Positions 21,009 to 33,230 of a stretch of DNA of 64,000 nucleotides are shown piece by piece. The stretch is taken from contig NC_087064.1 in the NCBI RefSeq assembly GCF_963678635.1, forward strand, positions 11,640,819-11,704,818. Direction: 5' to 3'. This stretch comes from Symsagittifera roscoffensis (taxonomy: Eukaryota; Xenacoelomorpha; Acoela; Convolutidae). Within the stretch, counting starts at the first letter, position 1, and each line of letters starts with the position of its first letter. The notes under the pieces were generated by a model, which was not told where the DNA came from, searched no databases, and saw nothing but the letters and a program-made list of their open reading frames with translations. A program made the translations under genes and the position numbers.

Positions 21009-23643
21009 AAGATAGTGGCACGTATAATTGATCCTTTCTCTAACTTATTGATATGGTAAAATGGCATCTCTCACCAATTCCGTCTAACTAGGTGCATTTA
21101 ATTGCGTTTCAATTAATTGAGTGTACATTCTTAGTAGCGAGCCAGGGTTGGCCAAAAAAGCTTGCCATTTTTCAAAATTTTCTCCACATTTTTCATAACA
21201 AGAGAAATTCTTATCATAGAGTTTCGTACGTACAGAAAATTGTTAGAAAGATCTACAATAGGATTTTCCTTATTTATGAAACTTATTTGATATTCAATGT
21301 TCCATAAAGAAAAAAAACAAATCTTTGAGTTTTGGCAAATATTTTTAAGATTTGTAGGAAAACACAATAACCAAGGAGTTTTTATTATAACAAACCCGAT
21401 GGTTTAGAGAAGAAATCTCACCGATACTGCATTTGTGTAGTACTGCAGGGGATAGTAATTCATAGGTCACTCAAATCTTTGAATGATAATTTTGAGTTTT
21501 TGTGTTTTGCCCAAAAGTTTTTTGTCAAATATTCTACTTGTTAAAAATCGTGGCATGATTTATTTTGACAAATCATCGTACAATGTAAAATTTTTAAAAT
21601 ATTGGATTTGCAAAAAGCTTTTTAGTCAATTTCTTTTATATAAAAATTTCAACCTGGATTTCGTTATGAGCAAAATATGAAATTTTTGTATGCATAACTT
21701 GAATCGCAAATTTTATGCAAAATTTTTGTATTAAAAAAAGCCCAACTTGGCATGAAATTGATATTGCGATTATTTTTTTGCATCGAGGTAAGAATTGCTT
21801 GTCATATAATTTCATTATATGGAAATTGTAAGATAAACGTTTTCGACTTACACTCCGAGTATAAAATTGTATGATAACAATTTTACTTGTATGCAATTGT
21901 AAGATAAGCATTTTTAGTGTATGGAGGTCAACGAGGTCTTACGAGTAGTCAAGTAAAACTGAAAATTTTTCGATCTGCAATTTGAAATCATTTTAGCGGA
22001 TGGCTAGAAAGTAATATTTCTTGATTTAGAAAGACCTCAAAGAACTCAAGGCATTGAAAAAATGTGTCATGGTATATTCGAATTCGCGAGAGGCTGGAAA
22101 CAAATATTGATATGTAGGTTATAATCTCACAAAACAGTCAAAGAAGAGATATTTGGAGCTAAAATTACAATTGGTGGACTTGAAATCACAATTAGTAAAC
22201 TCCCAAATTAGGAAATAGAGGATAAAAATCCATTTCGAAAATCAATACTTTGTTTTATTGAAACACTTTTTGCTGTGGAGATTGTTGATTGGCTAGCATA
22301 AATTGACTGGCTTAATTTAAAAGTAAAATCTAAAATTTATCAAAGAAAAAAAACGCACCTGGCGGTTGCCTCATCTTCGGTCGCGCCGGTTGCGACGCCT
22401 AACTGGAGTTCCACCAATGACAGTTGATTATATTTGAAGTTCACTTCCTGTCTCTATAAAAGTGAGTATAATTTTTATGGTCGAAAACCAGAAAATTCAG
22501 TTAAAATCGTTTATTCTCTATTATCGAGACACAAAGAAGCTTTAATATAAATCGATGTTTTCCCACTTTTCTGGAGATACGAGTCAGCGCAAGAGTGAAC
22601 AATTTTCATGTTTTAAATTAAAGTTTCACGTTTTCATGTTTTCAATTGAAGTTGGTTACTTACTCAAGTTACATTTTTCTCTAAGTATTTATTTTTTTAG
22701 TTTTCAGCTTTTTTCTTATGCCAGCTACATGTGTGGGAATGATTGATTTAAATACAGGATAACTAACCACTAATTAACCAGCCCCACTCCCACCACACGC
22801 ACACACAAATGTCAAACACATACTTTATCAACTTACATCAATGCGAGATGACAAAAATGTTAGTCATACAAATCTCATTTATGGAAGAAAAAAATCCTTG
22901 TCATACAATTCCATACTTTTTCATTGAAGAAAGAAGTATGAAGCGAGCATGACTAGACTTTATCCTAATTATGGAATTGTATGACCTGCATTTTTTCCAT
23001 TAATTAAGCACTTTGACTGGAAATTTTTCCATAAACATAAAATGACCCGCCCACAAACTTTAGGAAGCTGCTTCGGTAGGCTCTTTTTTTTGCGTTCCAC
23101 GAGAACTTGAACCTGGTTCTTGAGGTGCCGATGTTGCTTTTGCGTTGCTGAAACCATGATAATTTTGCCACTTGTTTGTTCATTCAAGTTTTATATTCTA
23201 CTTTTTCATTTTTAATGAAGCTTTGTTTATGTATTTGTAACTCATTTTAGGTAAGTGAAGTCTTTTACTACTCCTAACACTACATTTCGGATGCTATTCC
23301 GATACAAGCTCTGATAGAGCAGTCCCCATAAAACTCAAAATTGAGCGAAGGCTTCAAATCACATCGATTTGGAGCAAATACATCAGTTAACTAAAAACAA
23401 ACATGCTTCACAAATGTAATTGTCCTGCTTCAGTCGCGCAAATTTATTCGATATTTTAATTGAAATCATCAAAGCACCAAAATGAACACATTTAAGGCAC
23501 TCTATTTACACTATGGACCCGGTTTATTTCTTGGGACCCCCTATCACACCTGTACCAACATTCCTAAGTGGTGCCTTGTCAAAAATAACGCATATGCACC
23601 AAATTTAGTTTAAAGATGAAAAATAGTGTTTTGGGGTGTAAGA
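21009..23643. other. AT-rich intergenic DNA
   Basis: I see no gene, tRNA or clear repeat here. A GC-richer island lies near 22360-22415. A 72-codon minus-strand frame at 22969-23187 has a gene-like basic composition but no recognisable motif and is probably chance. Confidence 0.5.
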
Positions 23644-24784
23644 TTACCCGCACCGAGTGCCCATGGATTCTAATCGATTATAATGGATTCCCGAGACAAA
23701 AATAATTGATTATAATCCATTACGGATGTAAAATTCAGACCACGAAATCGATTATATAGCCATTATAATCGATTATTTTTGAACAAATATAATCCATTAT
23801 AATCCATTATAATCGATTATAATCCATTATTTTTGCCTATGAAATCGATTATTTTTGCCAAGATAATCCATTATAATTGATTATTTTGAAATGAAAATCC
23901 ATTATAATCCAATATAATTGATTATAATCCATTTCATTTTTAGAACTAAAATCGATTATTTTAGCAGAAGTTTGAAGAATTTATGCCCTGTTTTTTTTTA
24001 CTAAATGCCATGTCTCAACTTCGTCCCCTCGCCCCCTCAAATTTTTACCCCCTCCCCAACTAAAGGGGCAGGGTAAACTGGGGGGAGGGGTGTAAACTGG
24101 GGGGAACTGGGGGGATGTGGAAGTAAACCGGGGGGGGGGGGTAAATAAAATTTTTTTTGGGGGGGGGGGGGTAAATAAACCGAACGGGATGGGGGTAGAA
24201 AAAAAACCGGGGGAGGGGGGTTAAACTGGTCATTCCCTCGCCCCCTCAAGCTTTCTTACCCCCCCCCCCCCCCTCCCCAGCTAAAGGGGCAGGGTAAACT
24301 GGAGGGGGGTAAATATTGGGAGGGGGGTAAACTGGGGGGGGGGGGGGGGGGGGGGTGGTAGTAAACTGGTGGGTGCCAGTATACTGGGTACTGGGGGCTT
24401 AACTGGCTGGGTGGGGGAGGGGGGGGGGGGTAAAATGAAGTGTTAAACTGCGATGAATTAGAAAAAATTGAGAAAAGTTGAGACAAAATATATAAATTAT
24501 TTTTCTTAAATGTAACATTTTATGAAATACAACACGTAGCAACTACATACACTACACAGGAAATGAGATAATTTTGAACAAAATTGTAAATTTTATGAAT
24601 AACCCTTCGAAAAGTCCATTATAATCAATTATAATCGATTATAATGGATTTTGTTGGGATAAAAAATATTAGGATTATAATCCATTTTTAATGGATTATA
24701 ATCAATTATTTTGTCATTTTATAGATGCTGACCATATTATGACAGTATAATCGATTATGATCCATGGGCGCTCGGTGCGGGTAA
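23644..24784. mobile_element. TIR element, CCCGCA family, member 2, with G-rich core
   Basis: The left terminus TTACCCGCACCGAG (then TGCCCATGGAT) is mirrored by the right terminus with one mismatch in the first 25 bp. Inside each end are arrays of TAATCGATTATAATGGATT-type palindromic units, the same as in member 1 at 8407-9121. The centre (24010-24450) is an array of GTAAACTGGGGGG-like units with a duplicated block. There is no transposase. Boundaries are those of the inverted repeat; the target duplication is not obvious. Confidence 0.78.
24010..24450 (+). repeat. G-rich minisatellite (GTAAACTGGGG-like units)
   Basis: Many units of GTAAACTGG followed by G runs of 4 to 18, plus two near-identical copies of a block containing CTAAAGGGGCAGGGTAAACTGG-like sequence (from about 24025 and 24234). 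It should form G-quadruplexes on the plus strand. Open frames across it are proline-rich artefacts. Confidence 0.85.
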
Positions 24785-25045
24785 TTGTTAGCTCGAAGTC
24801 TTTTCGGCTTGAAGTCTCGTCGGCTTGTTGTCCCAGACCCCAAAAAAGATACTCATTACTAGCCGTAGTAGTAGAAATCAGGCAGTTTCGACCGACAAAT
24901 GTCCGCAAAAAAATCTAAATTGCTGAAAAAGAAAAAAAAACAGATTGATTAAGTTGCAGTTGTTTCCAGATTGGTGGTATAACGCCTGCGGAAGATTGGA
25001 AATTAAAAATCTATACATTATTTCCTGTTTCTTCTACCGATTGAT
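24785..25045. other. Unassigned spacer
   Basis: Sequence between the TIR element and the truncated 3' end of copy B. No feature recognised. Confidence 0.5.
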
Positions 25046-27070
25046 TTATTGCACAGCACAGTAAACATCATTCGTAGCTTCAATTGTCAGAAATTTGAAC
25101 AGAGCTAATTCACTACTCGGTGTCTCTTTTGTGTTCAAGTCATTTTCAGCTTGTCTATTCCTGGTATTTTGCACCGCAGTCAGTGCCAGCTTGTGTTTCG
25201 GGTGATTCTGATTCTTCACCGCCTCCCAAAACAAAGGACAGTCCATCCTGAAATGGCCTTCTTGATTACAGAAAGATCACCTCGCGCCTAGCTTGATGAT
25301 CAAGCCACTGTAAAACTCATGTTCTTCCGTTTGAATCATATCCTCTTCCTCTGGTGCGTATCCCAAGCTTTTCATGCCTTGCTTGTATGTCGTGCAATCC
25401 GCCACATGATGATCCGCTGATCCACAATTTGCGCATGACCTACGTTTGTCCATGTCGTCTCTAGGCTTGTACCATGACGACCTTTGTAGTTGACTCCCCT
25501 CTTTCATGTTCCTGCCTTCTGAGAACGAGTACTTTTTGGTTTCATCAACATGTACTCTCTTGACTTTTGCCTCATCTCTTCTGGGGTTGGTGCATTATCT
25601 TTTGATAGAGTATAATAAGTTGCAAACATTGTTCCCAAGTCGTCACTTCTGACCCCGTCAAAAAACTTTGAAGAGATGTTGAAGTTTCATCTGTTCGTCG
25701 TTTCTTCCTGGTCACGTCTTCTCCTCAAGCTCTCAAGATCATCCAGAAATCCATCGATTGACTCGTCTTCCCTTTGTCTTCTTTTTTTCAAATCTCATCA
25801 CCGCTTGATGACCCTTCATTCGTGATCCGAATCGATTCAACAGTATCTCAAAGATTTTGTCTGCTGTATCACGCTCCTCCTCTTTCTTTGCTACTACGCT
25901 CTTTAGTGCTGTGCCTTCTAGATTGCTTAGTATTGCTGTGCAGGCCTGCCTTTCGTCATTCAGGTTGTCCTGTTCTATATGTAGTCTCATGACTTCTATC
26001 TAGGGGTCAATGCAGCCATCCGAGTCGTCTTTAAATTCTTTTGGTTTCTTGAAGGTCTTTCTGGATTTACCACTTCCTCTGTCACTCCAATCTGTATTCC
26101 CTTTTGCAAATGCTTCAAGTGTTCTGTTCATCGTTTCCCAGGTACTCACCCACGTCATGGCGTCATGTGTTAGACTTGTATGTGTATTCGAGTCCCCCGG
26201 TGCATTCGTCGAGTTTGAGGTTCCACCCTTCAAAGTAGTCTTCGACCCTACTGCCCCTATGCTCGTTGCAATCCGGGGTAACGGTGTAGACTCCCGATTC
26301 TTCCGTTGCGGTTCTACAAAGTCCACTCTTGTTCCCTGTGGTTTGTCTATCAAAAATTTATCTTGTGCTATAGAGTTTCTCAAGAGTGCATCCAGTTTAG
26401 ACTGAACGGCACAAGAAGTTTCAGCTTGATCCTTGCTCTTTGTATCCATTCTGGTCTCTAGATTCCACAACTTCTCATTCACGGTGTCGTACCGTTTCTT
26501 CATTTCTTCCATATCCTTCTTGATATGTTTCTCTCGCTCTTTGTCGGTAGTCTCTACCTTGTCCGACATCTGCCGTAGCTTTTCTTCCGTGGCTCTTGCC
26601 AAGACATAGTAGTTATCCAGGCTCTCGTTTTTGTTGTGTCTTATTTCCTTTTTCAGCTCTTGGCGGTCCTCCTCACTGCACTTCAACTTTTTGTCTATTT
26701 CAATTCACTTTGTCATCAAGTCTCCCAGCTCTTCTGAAGTTGTTTTGGTTTCATCAGCTCGTTTATTTTGGCTAGCTGCTCCTTTTTATGTGGCTTCTTC
26801 TTTATCCTTCCTGGTTTCCGTCGTTATCGTGGAAACTGTCCCAAAGGTTTTGCTTTTCTCGGTCACTGTCGTTATCTCCTTCTTCTCTCTTGGCTTCATT
26901 CCGACCTTCGCAGCAATCCTCTCGGTGAATGACGTTCTCTTCGTTTGTGAGTCTCCTTTTATCGTCTCCGGTGTGTTGATCGCCTTGTCTCCATTGCCTT
27001 TTTCTGAGAACTCTATGGTATTCTTTTCCTTTTCTTCTGAGTTGTCCTCCGTTCTATTCCATCCATAGTT
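25046..27070 (-). pseudogene. Copy B Gag
   Basis: From about 27070 downwards the minus strand encodes the same Gag as copy A: an N-terminal acidic region (INTPETIKGDSQTKRTSF), a coiled-coil region (26000-26686; ATEEKLRQMSDKVETTDKER), a capsid-like segment (25739-25990; LHIEQDNLNDERQACTAILS) and a CCHC knuckle CANCGSADHHVADC (25277-25507). The second knuckle is damaged, and DCPLFWEAVKNQNHPKHKL is at 25046-25246. At least one stop and several frame changes break it. The copy lacks the stop that interrupts both copy A gags (copy A 34688), which helps time the events. Confidence 0.85.
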
Positions 27071-27429
27071 TGATCTGGTTTTTATAGTTTAGTCTCTTAT
27101 GCTGGTATGCTTTGTTCTTCCATTGTTGTTCCTTTCGCCTTCTGTTCCTTGTTGCTTCTTGTGCTGACCATATTCACTGAAATATTTTTTTCCTCATTAT
27201 TCTCAGATTTACTGATGTTGGTTTTTTTTGCGTTGAGTTCTGGTTTTGCTTAAGTCCTGTTCCCTTTTTTTCAGATATCGATACCCCATTTCTCTGGGGT
27301 TTTTATGTACAATTTTTTTTATCTACAAATTTAATAATTTTAAGTCCCTACTATAAAATCTGTGAAATTATAAGAAAATCCCCTAATGTATTAAAAATGA
27401 AAACCAGTCGAATTAGTCTAAATCAGTTT

Positions 27430-28100
27430 TGAGTTCCGTTGTTCAGACCTTAGGATTCTTCGTTTTGGGATGCTTTAGTACTGTCCCAGGATTTCTTGGT
27501 ACTCTCCTAGGACCCTTCGCTCAAGTGTTGGGACACTTCGATGGGGTCTTGGTACACTTTGATACTGTCCTAGTACACTTATGTACCCTCCTAGGGCCCT
27601 TCGCGCAAGTGTTGGGACACTTCGTTACTGTCCCAGGACTTTTTTGAACTATCCTAGGACACTTCGCTTAGGTGTTGGTACACTTCGTTGCTGTCCCAGG
27701 ACTTTTCTGAACTCTCCTAGGACCCTTCGCTCAGGTGTTGGAATACTTCGGTGCTGTCCCAGGACTTTTCTGAATTCTCCTAGGACCCTTCGCTCAAGTG
27801 TTGGTACACTTCGTTGCTGTCCCAGAACTTTTCTGAGCTCTCCTAGGACCCTTCGCTCAGGTGTTGGTACACTTCGTTTCTGTCCCAGGACCTTTCTGAA
27901 CTCTCCTAGACCCTTCGTTGCAGTGTTGGTACAATTCATTACTGTCCCGGGACTTTTCCGAACTCTCCTAGGAAGCTTCGCTAAAAAGCTGGGACACTTA
28001 GATCACTATCCCAAGACCCAAGTGTTGGGACACTTAGATCACTATCCCAAGATTGAGTGTTGGGACACTTAGATCACTATCCCAAAAGTGCCGGCAGGAC
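27430..28100 (-). repeat. 63-bp minisatellite in the copy B leader
   Basis: About eight to ten imperfect units with CCTTCGCTCAAGTGTTGG and CTGTCCCAGGACTTTTCTGA on the plus strand. Spacing between units is 62-63 bp in the central part. It lies where copy A carries its own, different, 15-bp minisatellite. Confidence 0.85.
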
Positions 28101-29520
28101 TCCGGTACTTCTTCCCACTTTGTAGCTTAAGTGTTTTTTCGCCTGATTGAAGAATTTCCCCGTACCTTATGTCGAGTATTGGGATACCTGATCCACTATC
28201 CCAGTACCACCTCTGGAGCTCTGGTACAAAAAAATAATCCCCAAAACCCAATTCTGAACACCAAAATTCTTTAACAAACCCCTAAAATTACCTTCCCTGT
28301 TTCAATCCGATTTAAGTCGAAACACGACTTGTTTGTTATTCTATGATTTTAGCCGATTCGATGAAAAAAAATTCTGAATTCTGGCCCAAAATTGTAAAAA
28401 TTATAAAAATTCAAATAAAAATGAAAATTACAAAAACCAGAAAGGTAAGTATACCTAAAATTCAAATGCGACCTAAGCCGTCTTTCGTAAAAAGTGTCTG
28501 GTACCTGACTGTCACGCGTTTTTCCTCCCGCCTACTAGCAATCTTATGGGGTATTCTCCTTTTGGGTTCCAAAAACTGTCTATTTCCGATCCCCTCACAC
28601 GATCGACCAGGTTACCTACCTTAATTCGAGCTTAAATTTGGATCTCCTTGCGTTGCAACTCTTGTTCTGAGTCTATAGATGGATCGTTCTAGACTCTGGG
28701 TCTAATAATGTAACTAAATCGACGATATCGATTGTATAGTTACTATATAACCGCCCTTTTTACAAATTGAACCGCCAACCTCTATCTTAACCAGCCCTCC
28801 TTCTAACCTCCCCCCTATCTAGCCGCCCACTTTAGCCGAAAATTACCCTTAAGTGCAAGGGTTGCTAAACCACTCGATAGAAAGTCCGTAGAACCTGTTT
28901 CCAAGCTCTGCTCAAGTAAAACGTTTCCTCAAAACAGTGGGTATCCGCTTATCCAATTTCACATTTATTTACTATAATGTAAAGTGGATTTTAACGATAC
29001 CCGGTTGACCAAACAGAGCATCTCTGTGTACCCTTCTCTGTTTGCTCTGATTCACTGCTGGGTGTCTCTTTGGCGTGTCCTCTGTCCCTCAGGTCCCTTT
29101 CCTGAGAACCATTTTTCCACTTGGCTGGTCACCTGTTCCAGTCAAGTCTCCCAGTGGTCTGAAAACCCTTACAACGCCCCACACTTGGGCACCTGTACAA
29201 TGTTGCTAATATGATCGAGAAGATCTTTCTTATTGAAAAACAGTATGAGCATACTATTTAATTATTATAAAGGTTTGATCCACCTAATCTGGTATCAAGG
29301 CCACTGTCCTTTACTGTATTTTTTTTAACCGTTTTAGTTCCTATTAATAATCTCTTTTGGTTTTTTGTTTCCCTTTTTGTCTTTTATAGGTTTTTTGTCC
29401 CCCTAGTGGTCCCCCCTCTCTCGGTTAGCTAGACCTCGTTTCCGAAAGCGCACCAGGAAATTTTCTCAAGTTTTCTTAAAAAGCTAACCAGAACCTTATG
29501 TATAGTTACTTTACATTAGA
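28101..29520 (-). other. Copy B leader
   Basis: Non-coding in appearance. It is homologous in inverted orientation to about 31840-33000 of copy A. A possible intron is bounded on the minus strand by AAG|GTAGGT (28619) and TTTGAATTTTAG (28455), about 165 bp long. Confidence 0.6.
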
Positions 29521-30624
29521 TAGTTGCCTTTGATCCATTTCAGATAGATCAACCTAAAAACTAACCCAAACCAGGAAGTTCAATTCCGGTTCCAATTCCA
29601 GGGGTTCAATTATAATTCTTTGTAATTCAATTCCAATTCCAATTCCTGGAGAGACTAAAATTCAATTCCAATTCCAATTCCTCAATTCCTGGCTATTTTC
29701 CGTTGCCACAATATTTATTCTAAATTAGAATTTCTAATATTTATTTCTAATATAGTTTTATTACCTCTAGTTAGCATAAATAATGAATTGTTTAATGTTT
29801 CCAGTTGTTGAGGAAATGAGCGTGGTGACCGAATATAAACCGTCTCCAGCAAAGATTGGGGCTCAACTTCATCGTCATTTTCTGTTTTATTAAGATATAG
29901 ACCGAGTCATTTTCAAGATATCAGTTTTATTTGCCAATTTTTGGTGTCAATCCCATGTCAATTCCAGCCAAAATTTCAATTCCAGTTACCATTCCCGAAA
30001 CTGGAGTTGACCCCAATTCCAATTCCCAATTCCTGTGACCCTGTCAATTCTCAATTCAACAAAAGTCAAGTACTTGAATTCCCTGTCTCAAACTCAACAT
30101 AACAATATAAAACACACTCAAGAAAATTAAATTAGGTACTCACATACTGACACGACCTCTAGAATTGAGTAACTAAATCATAAAGCAACTCGCGAATTGA
30201 TTGGGTAATTAAGTTTAACTGGAAGTTTGAAATAAACAAGTTTTAACTCAAGAAACAAGTTTTCGATCTGGACCATTGGGCAGCTCCAGCTGTCCATCTT
30301 TCCACTGCAGGTTAACTCTGGTCCACTCTAATTTCTTTCTTCTCCACTCGCGATGACTTTCCGTCTTCTGCCAAGAATAAGACAGCTCTACTCTCATTCG
30401 AAATATGTATTAGAAATTGCGAATAGCAATTTCCCGCTGCTATTTTTTGACTACTTTCCCGCGATCGTAGTTCAGTTCTACTGTTCTTACATATTTTTTC
30501 ATTTGTCGCGAGAAACTTGAGCATGACATACTCAATTTGAACTTTTGAAAAATTGCATTCCACCCCAAAATCAAGACTAAACCTTTTCTCAAGGTCAAAC
30601 TTTCAAATATGACCGACTGGCACA
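29521..30624 (-). repeat. Copy B 5' LTR with internal insertion
   Basis: 30110-30624 matches the LTR start of copy A in reverse orientation, including CTTGAGTGTG and TTGTTATGTTGAG. The next LTR block (GGTTGATCTATCTGAAATGG) appears only at about 29550, beyond an insertion at about 29575-30105. The LTR 3' end seems deleted. Confidence 0.8.
29575..30105. mobile_element. AATTCC-repeat insertion inside the copy B LTR
   Basis: About 530 bp that interrupts LTR homology. Both ends are rich in CAATTCCAATTCC units in the same orientation, and the centre is AT-rich. No terminal inverted repeats or coding sequence were found, so its class is unknown. Confidence 0.55.
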
Positions 30625-30844
30625 CAGGCTATATAAAATTTAATGCGGGTTTGTGTGGTCTATTGGGTTTAATGAACATATTGTTCATATTGAATAAAAC
30701 TATGTGTACGAGTATGTTTACAGTTTAATCTGGAGTATCGCCGCGGAAAAAAGTTAATTGTGGTAATTTTTGGTTGGTTGTTGGGACAAAATGGTAATTT
30801 GATCTCTTTGGATGTTCGTAATAAATTACAAAAATTGTGTGGAT
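30625..30844. other. Spacer between head-to-head LTRs
   Basis: 220 bp of AT-rich sequence separates the LTR starts of copies A and B. It contains TTGAATAAAAC but no gene. Confidence 0.7.
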
Positions 30845-31682
30845 TGTGCCAGTCGGTCATATTTGGAAGTTTGATCTTGAGGAATACGAACTACGTAATT
30901 TTGGGAGGAAATTTAATCTTTCAAAAATTCGAATTGAGCCTGTCATGCTCAACTTTCTCGCGAAAATTGAAAATTTCAAAAAAAGAAGATCAGAACAACC
31001 GATTTAAAATCGCGGGAAAGTACTTGAAAAAAGCAGCGGGAAATTGCTATTCGCAATTTCCAGATACAAAATAAACGCGAGTAGAGCCGTCCTATCCTGA
31101 AATAGGAGAAGGAGTGATTACGAAAGAAGAGTATATTCATTCGAGTGGAACCAGAGTGAACCCTCAGTGGAAAGGTGGACAGCTGGGGTATCCCAATGGT
31201 CCAATCCCAAAACTTATTTCTCAAGTCAAAACTGAATTCCTTTGCTCGAATTCGTTAATTACAAACTTCTTGAGTTAAAACTTAATTCCCTTTAATTCTA
31301 GAGTTGCTGATTAATTTTTATGATTGTTATGTTGAGGTAAGGAGAGTCTTAGGTTGATCCATCTTAAATGGATCAAACTTCCATTGTCTAATAAAAAGTA
31401 ACTGTGCGGATTGTTCCGACCCTGTTTTTAACGGCGTTCGTGTTTTTTGGGTATTTTGAGACCTAAGTATGGGGACGTTCTTATTTTCTAGAGTGGGGGG
31501 TATTTTGGTAGTGGCCTCTAAGCTGTAATGGGTTTTTAGTCTCATGTCGCAAGCGAACCGAATTGACTCCGATCGTTCGAGGTAGAAAAACACAAGAGAT
31601 AGTGTCCCTGACTCTTGAGCCAATGGTTATAGGGCCTATTTTTCTTTAACCTCATATGTGACCGAAGTAGGCGACTGTTACA
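30845..31682 (+). repeat. Copy A 5' LTR
   Basis: About 838 bp. It matches 51709-52190 and then 56985-57349. Compared with the 3' LTR it lacks about 70-80 bp around 31318 (the GTATGTGAGTACC...CTTGAGTGTG section). An antisense open frame of 80-100 codons in both LTRs has no recognisable domain. Confidence 0.88.
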
Positions 31683-31693
31683 TAGTGTTTTTA

Positions 31694-31706
31694 TGGCGCT
31701 CCTGGG
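31694..31706 (+). promoter_or_regulatory. Possible primer-binding site
   Basis: TGGCGCTCCTGGG lies 12 bp after the LTR end. It starts with TGG as expected for pairing to a tRNA 3' CCA end. The tRNA was not identified, and the 12-bp gap is longer than usual. Confidence 0.35.
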
Positions 31707-32165
31707 TGTTTTTACGACATCATGACCACGGAGTCGAACCCACTTAACGCAGCTCCGGGCTACATGCCCATTCTAGAGTACCGGTGGTACGGTTCAGCGG
31801 GAACGTGTAAGCCTTCCGGTCATACCGTGATAGCTTTTTAAGAAAACTCGAGAAAACTTGCTGGTACGCTCTCCGAACGAAGCTTAGCTAACCGAGTTAG
31901 GGGGGGGGGGGTAACTAGGGGGACGAAAAAATGAGCAAAAGACAAAAAGCGAAACAAAAACCGAAAAAGAATAGAAAAAGGAACAAAAACCATAAAACAA
32001 AAAATGACAGTGACTTTGACACCATATTAGTTGGATCAAACCTTTATATTAATTAAATAGTATACCTATACTGTTTTTTATAAGACCGATCGTTTCGATC
32101 ATTTCAGCAATCTGAAAAGGTGCCCAAGTGTGGGACGTTGTGAAGGGTTTTCAGATAGCTTGCAA

Positions 32166-32372
32166 CTTAGCTGGACCATTAGGAGACGTGACTGGAACAG
32201 GTGACCAGTCGAGTGGGAAAGTGGTTCACAGGGACTTAGCTGGACAATTAGGAGACTTGACTGTAACAGGTGACCAGTCGAGTGGGAAAGTGGTTCACAG
32301 GGACTTAGCTGGACCATTAGGAGACTTGACAGGAACAGGTGACCAGCCAAGTGGGAAAGTTGTGCTGGTCAT
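32166..32372 (+). repeat. 69-bp tandem repeat, three units
   Basis: Units start at CTTAGCTGGAC (32166, 32235, 32304), exactly 69 bp apart. Copy B has a single unit at the equivalent place (about 29120-29190), so this is an expansion private to copy A. Confidence 0.85.
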
Positions 32373-32807
32373 CAAGTGCAGGACAGGTCAAGGAAACAAC
32401 CAGCACGGGATCAGAGCAACAATAGAGGACGGGGGTGTTCTCAAATTGGTCAGACGGGTATTGTTAAAATCCACAGTACATTATAGGAGATAAGTGTAAA
32501 ACTGGATAAGCGAACCCCACTGTTTTGAGGAAAGTTTTTACTCAAGCAGGCCTGGAAACAGGTTCTACGGTTTTCTCTCAAGAGGTTTAGCACCCGGCGC
32601 TTAAGGTAATTTTCGGCTTACGAGGAGGGCTAAAGAGGGGGGAGGTTAGAAGGGGGGCTGGTTAGGTTAGAGGTTGGCGGTTGTAAATTGTAAAAAGGGG
32701 GGAGAAATTAGAGTAACTAATTGATCGACATCGTCGGTTTAGTTACATTAGATTCTTACACGCGTTGATTGTAAGAAGCGGAGATCCGAAATTAACATCG
32801 AATTAAG

Positions 32808-32974
32808 GTAGGTAACCTGGTCGGATCGGGTGGGGGGAACGGATGTAGACAGTTTTCGTGATACCCCATAAGATCGCTAGCAGGGGGGAAGAGAACGCGT
32901 GGCAATCAGGTACCAGACATTTTTTTTGTTGTTGTTCAGATAAATGGTTGACACAAGTCACCTTTGAATTTCAG
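32808..32974 (+). other. Possible leader intron
   Basis: The 167-bp segment begins AAG|GTAGGTAACC and ends TTTGAATTTCAG|GT. Copy B has a matching pair of sites 165 bp apart. This would allow a spliced leader for gag or downstream mRNA. No transcript evidence is visible. Confidence 0.3.
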
Positions 32975-33230
32975 GTGGGTTTATTTCTCTGTTTTTATCA
33001 ATATATTTTTTTCTCTGTTCAAATTTTGACGCTTTTGGTAAAAAAGTTTTAATCGGTTTTGGACAAACAGGAAGACACCTCGAACAAGTTGGTTTTCAAC
33101 TTGCATCAAAATGTTAAAAGAAAAAAAAATACAAGGGGGTTGGTAATTCTAACTTTTGGCCAGTAAGATTGGGTTTTTTGGGGGAATTTTTTTTGTCTAG
33201 ATCTCAAGTGGTGGTACAAGGTACAGTGGT

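Larger units (their letters stand above)
25046..30624 (-). mobile_element. Truncated Ty3/gypsy element (copy B of the giant family)
   Basis: On the minus strand this copy starts with an LTR whose first bases (TGTGCCAGTCGGTC at 30624-30611) are identical to the LTR start of copy A. It continues with a leader homologous to that of copy A (same GGTAGGTAACCTGGTCG and GGTGACCAG blocks), a minisatellite and a gag gene. Similarity stops inside the C-terminal part of Gag near 25120, and no pol or 3' LTR follows. It is clearly more diverged from copy A than the two halves of copy A's internal duplication are from each other. Confidence 0.9.

Noticed and set aside
22969-23187. 72-codon minus-strand basic frame
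   Set aside because: No homology recognised, no splice or promoter context; a similar length is expected by chance.
31327-31623. Antisense open frame of 80-100 codons in both LTRs of copy A (also 57043-57291)
   Set aside because: The two LTRs were identical at insertion, so sharing a frame is not evidence of coding. The differences are mostly amino-acid-changing, and no domain is visible.
31720-31800. tRNA-like B box (GGTTCGACTCC on the minus strand) just after the 5' LTR of copy A
   Set aside because: No T-arm pairing, no acceptor stem and no A box at proper distance. Copy B lacks it.
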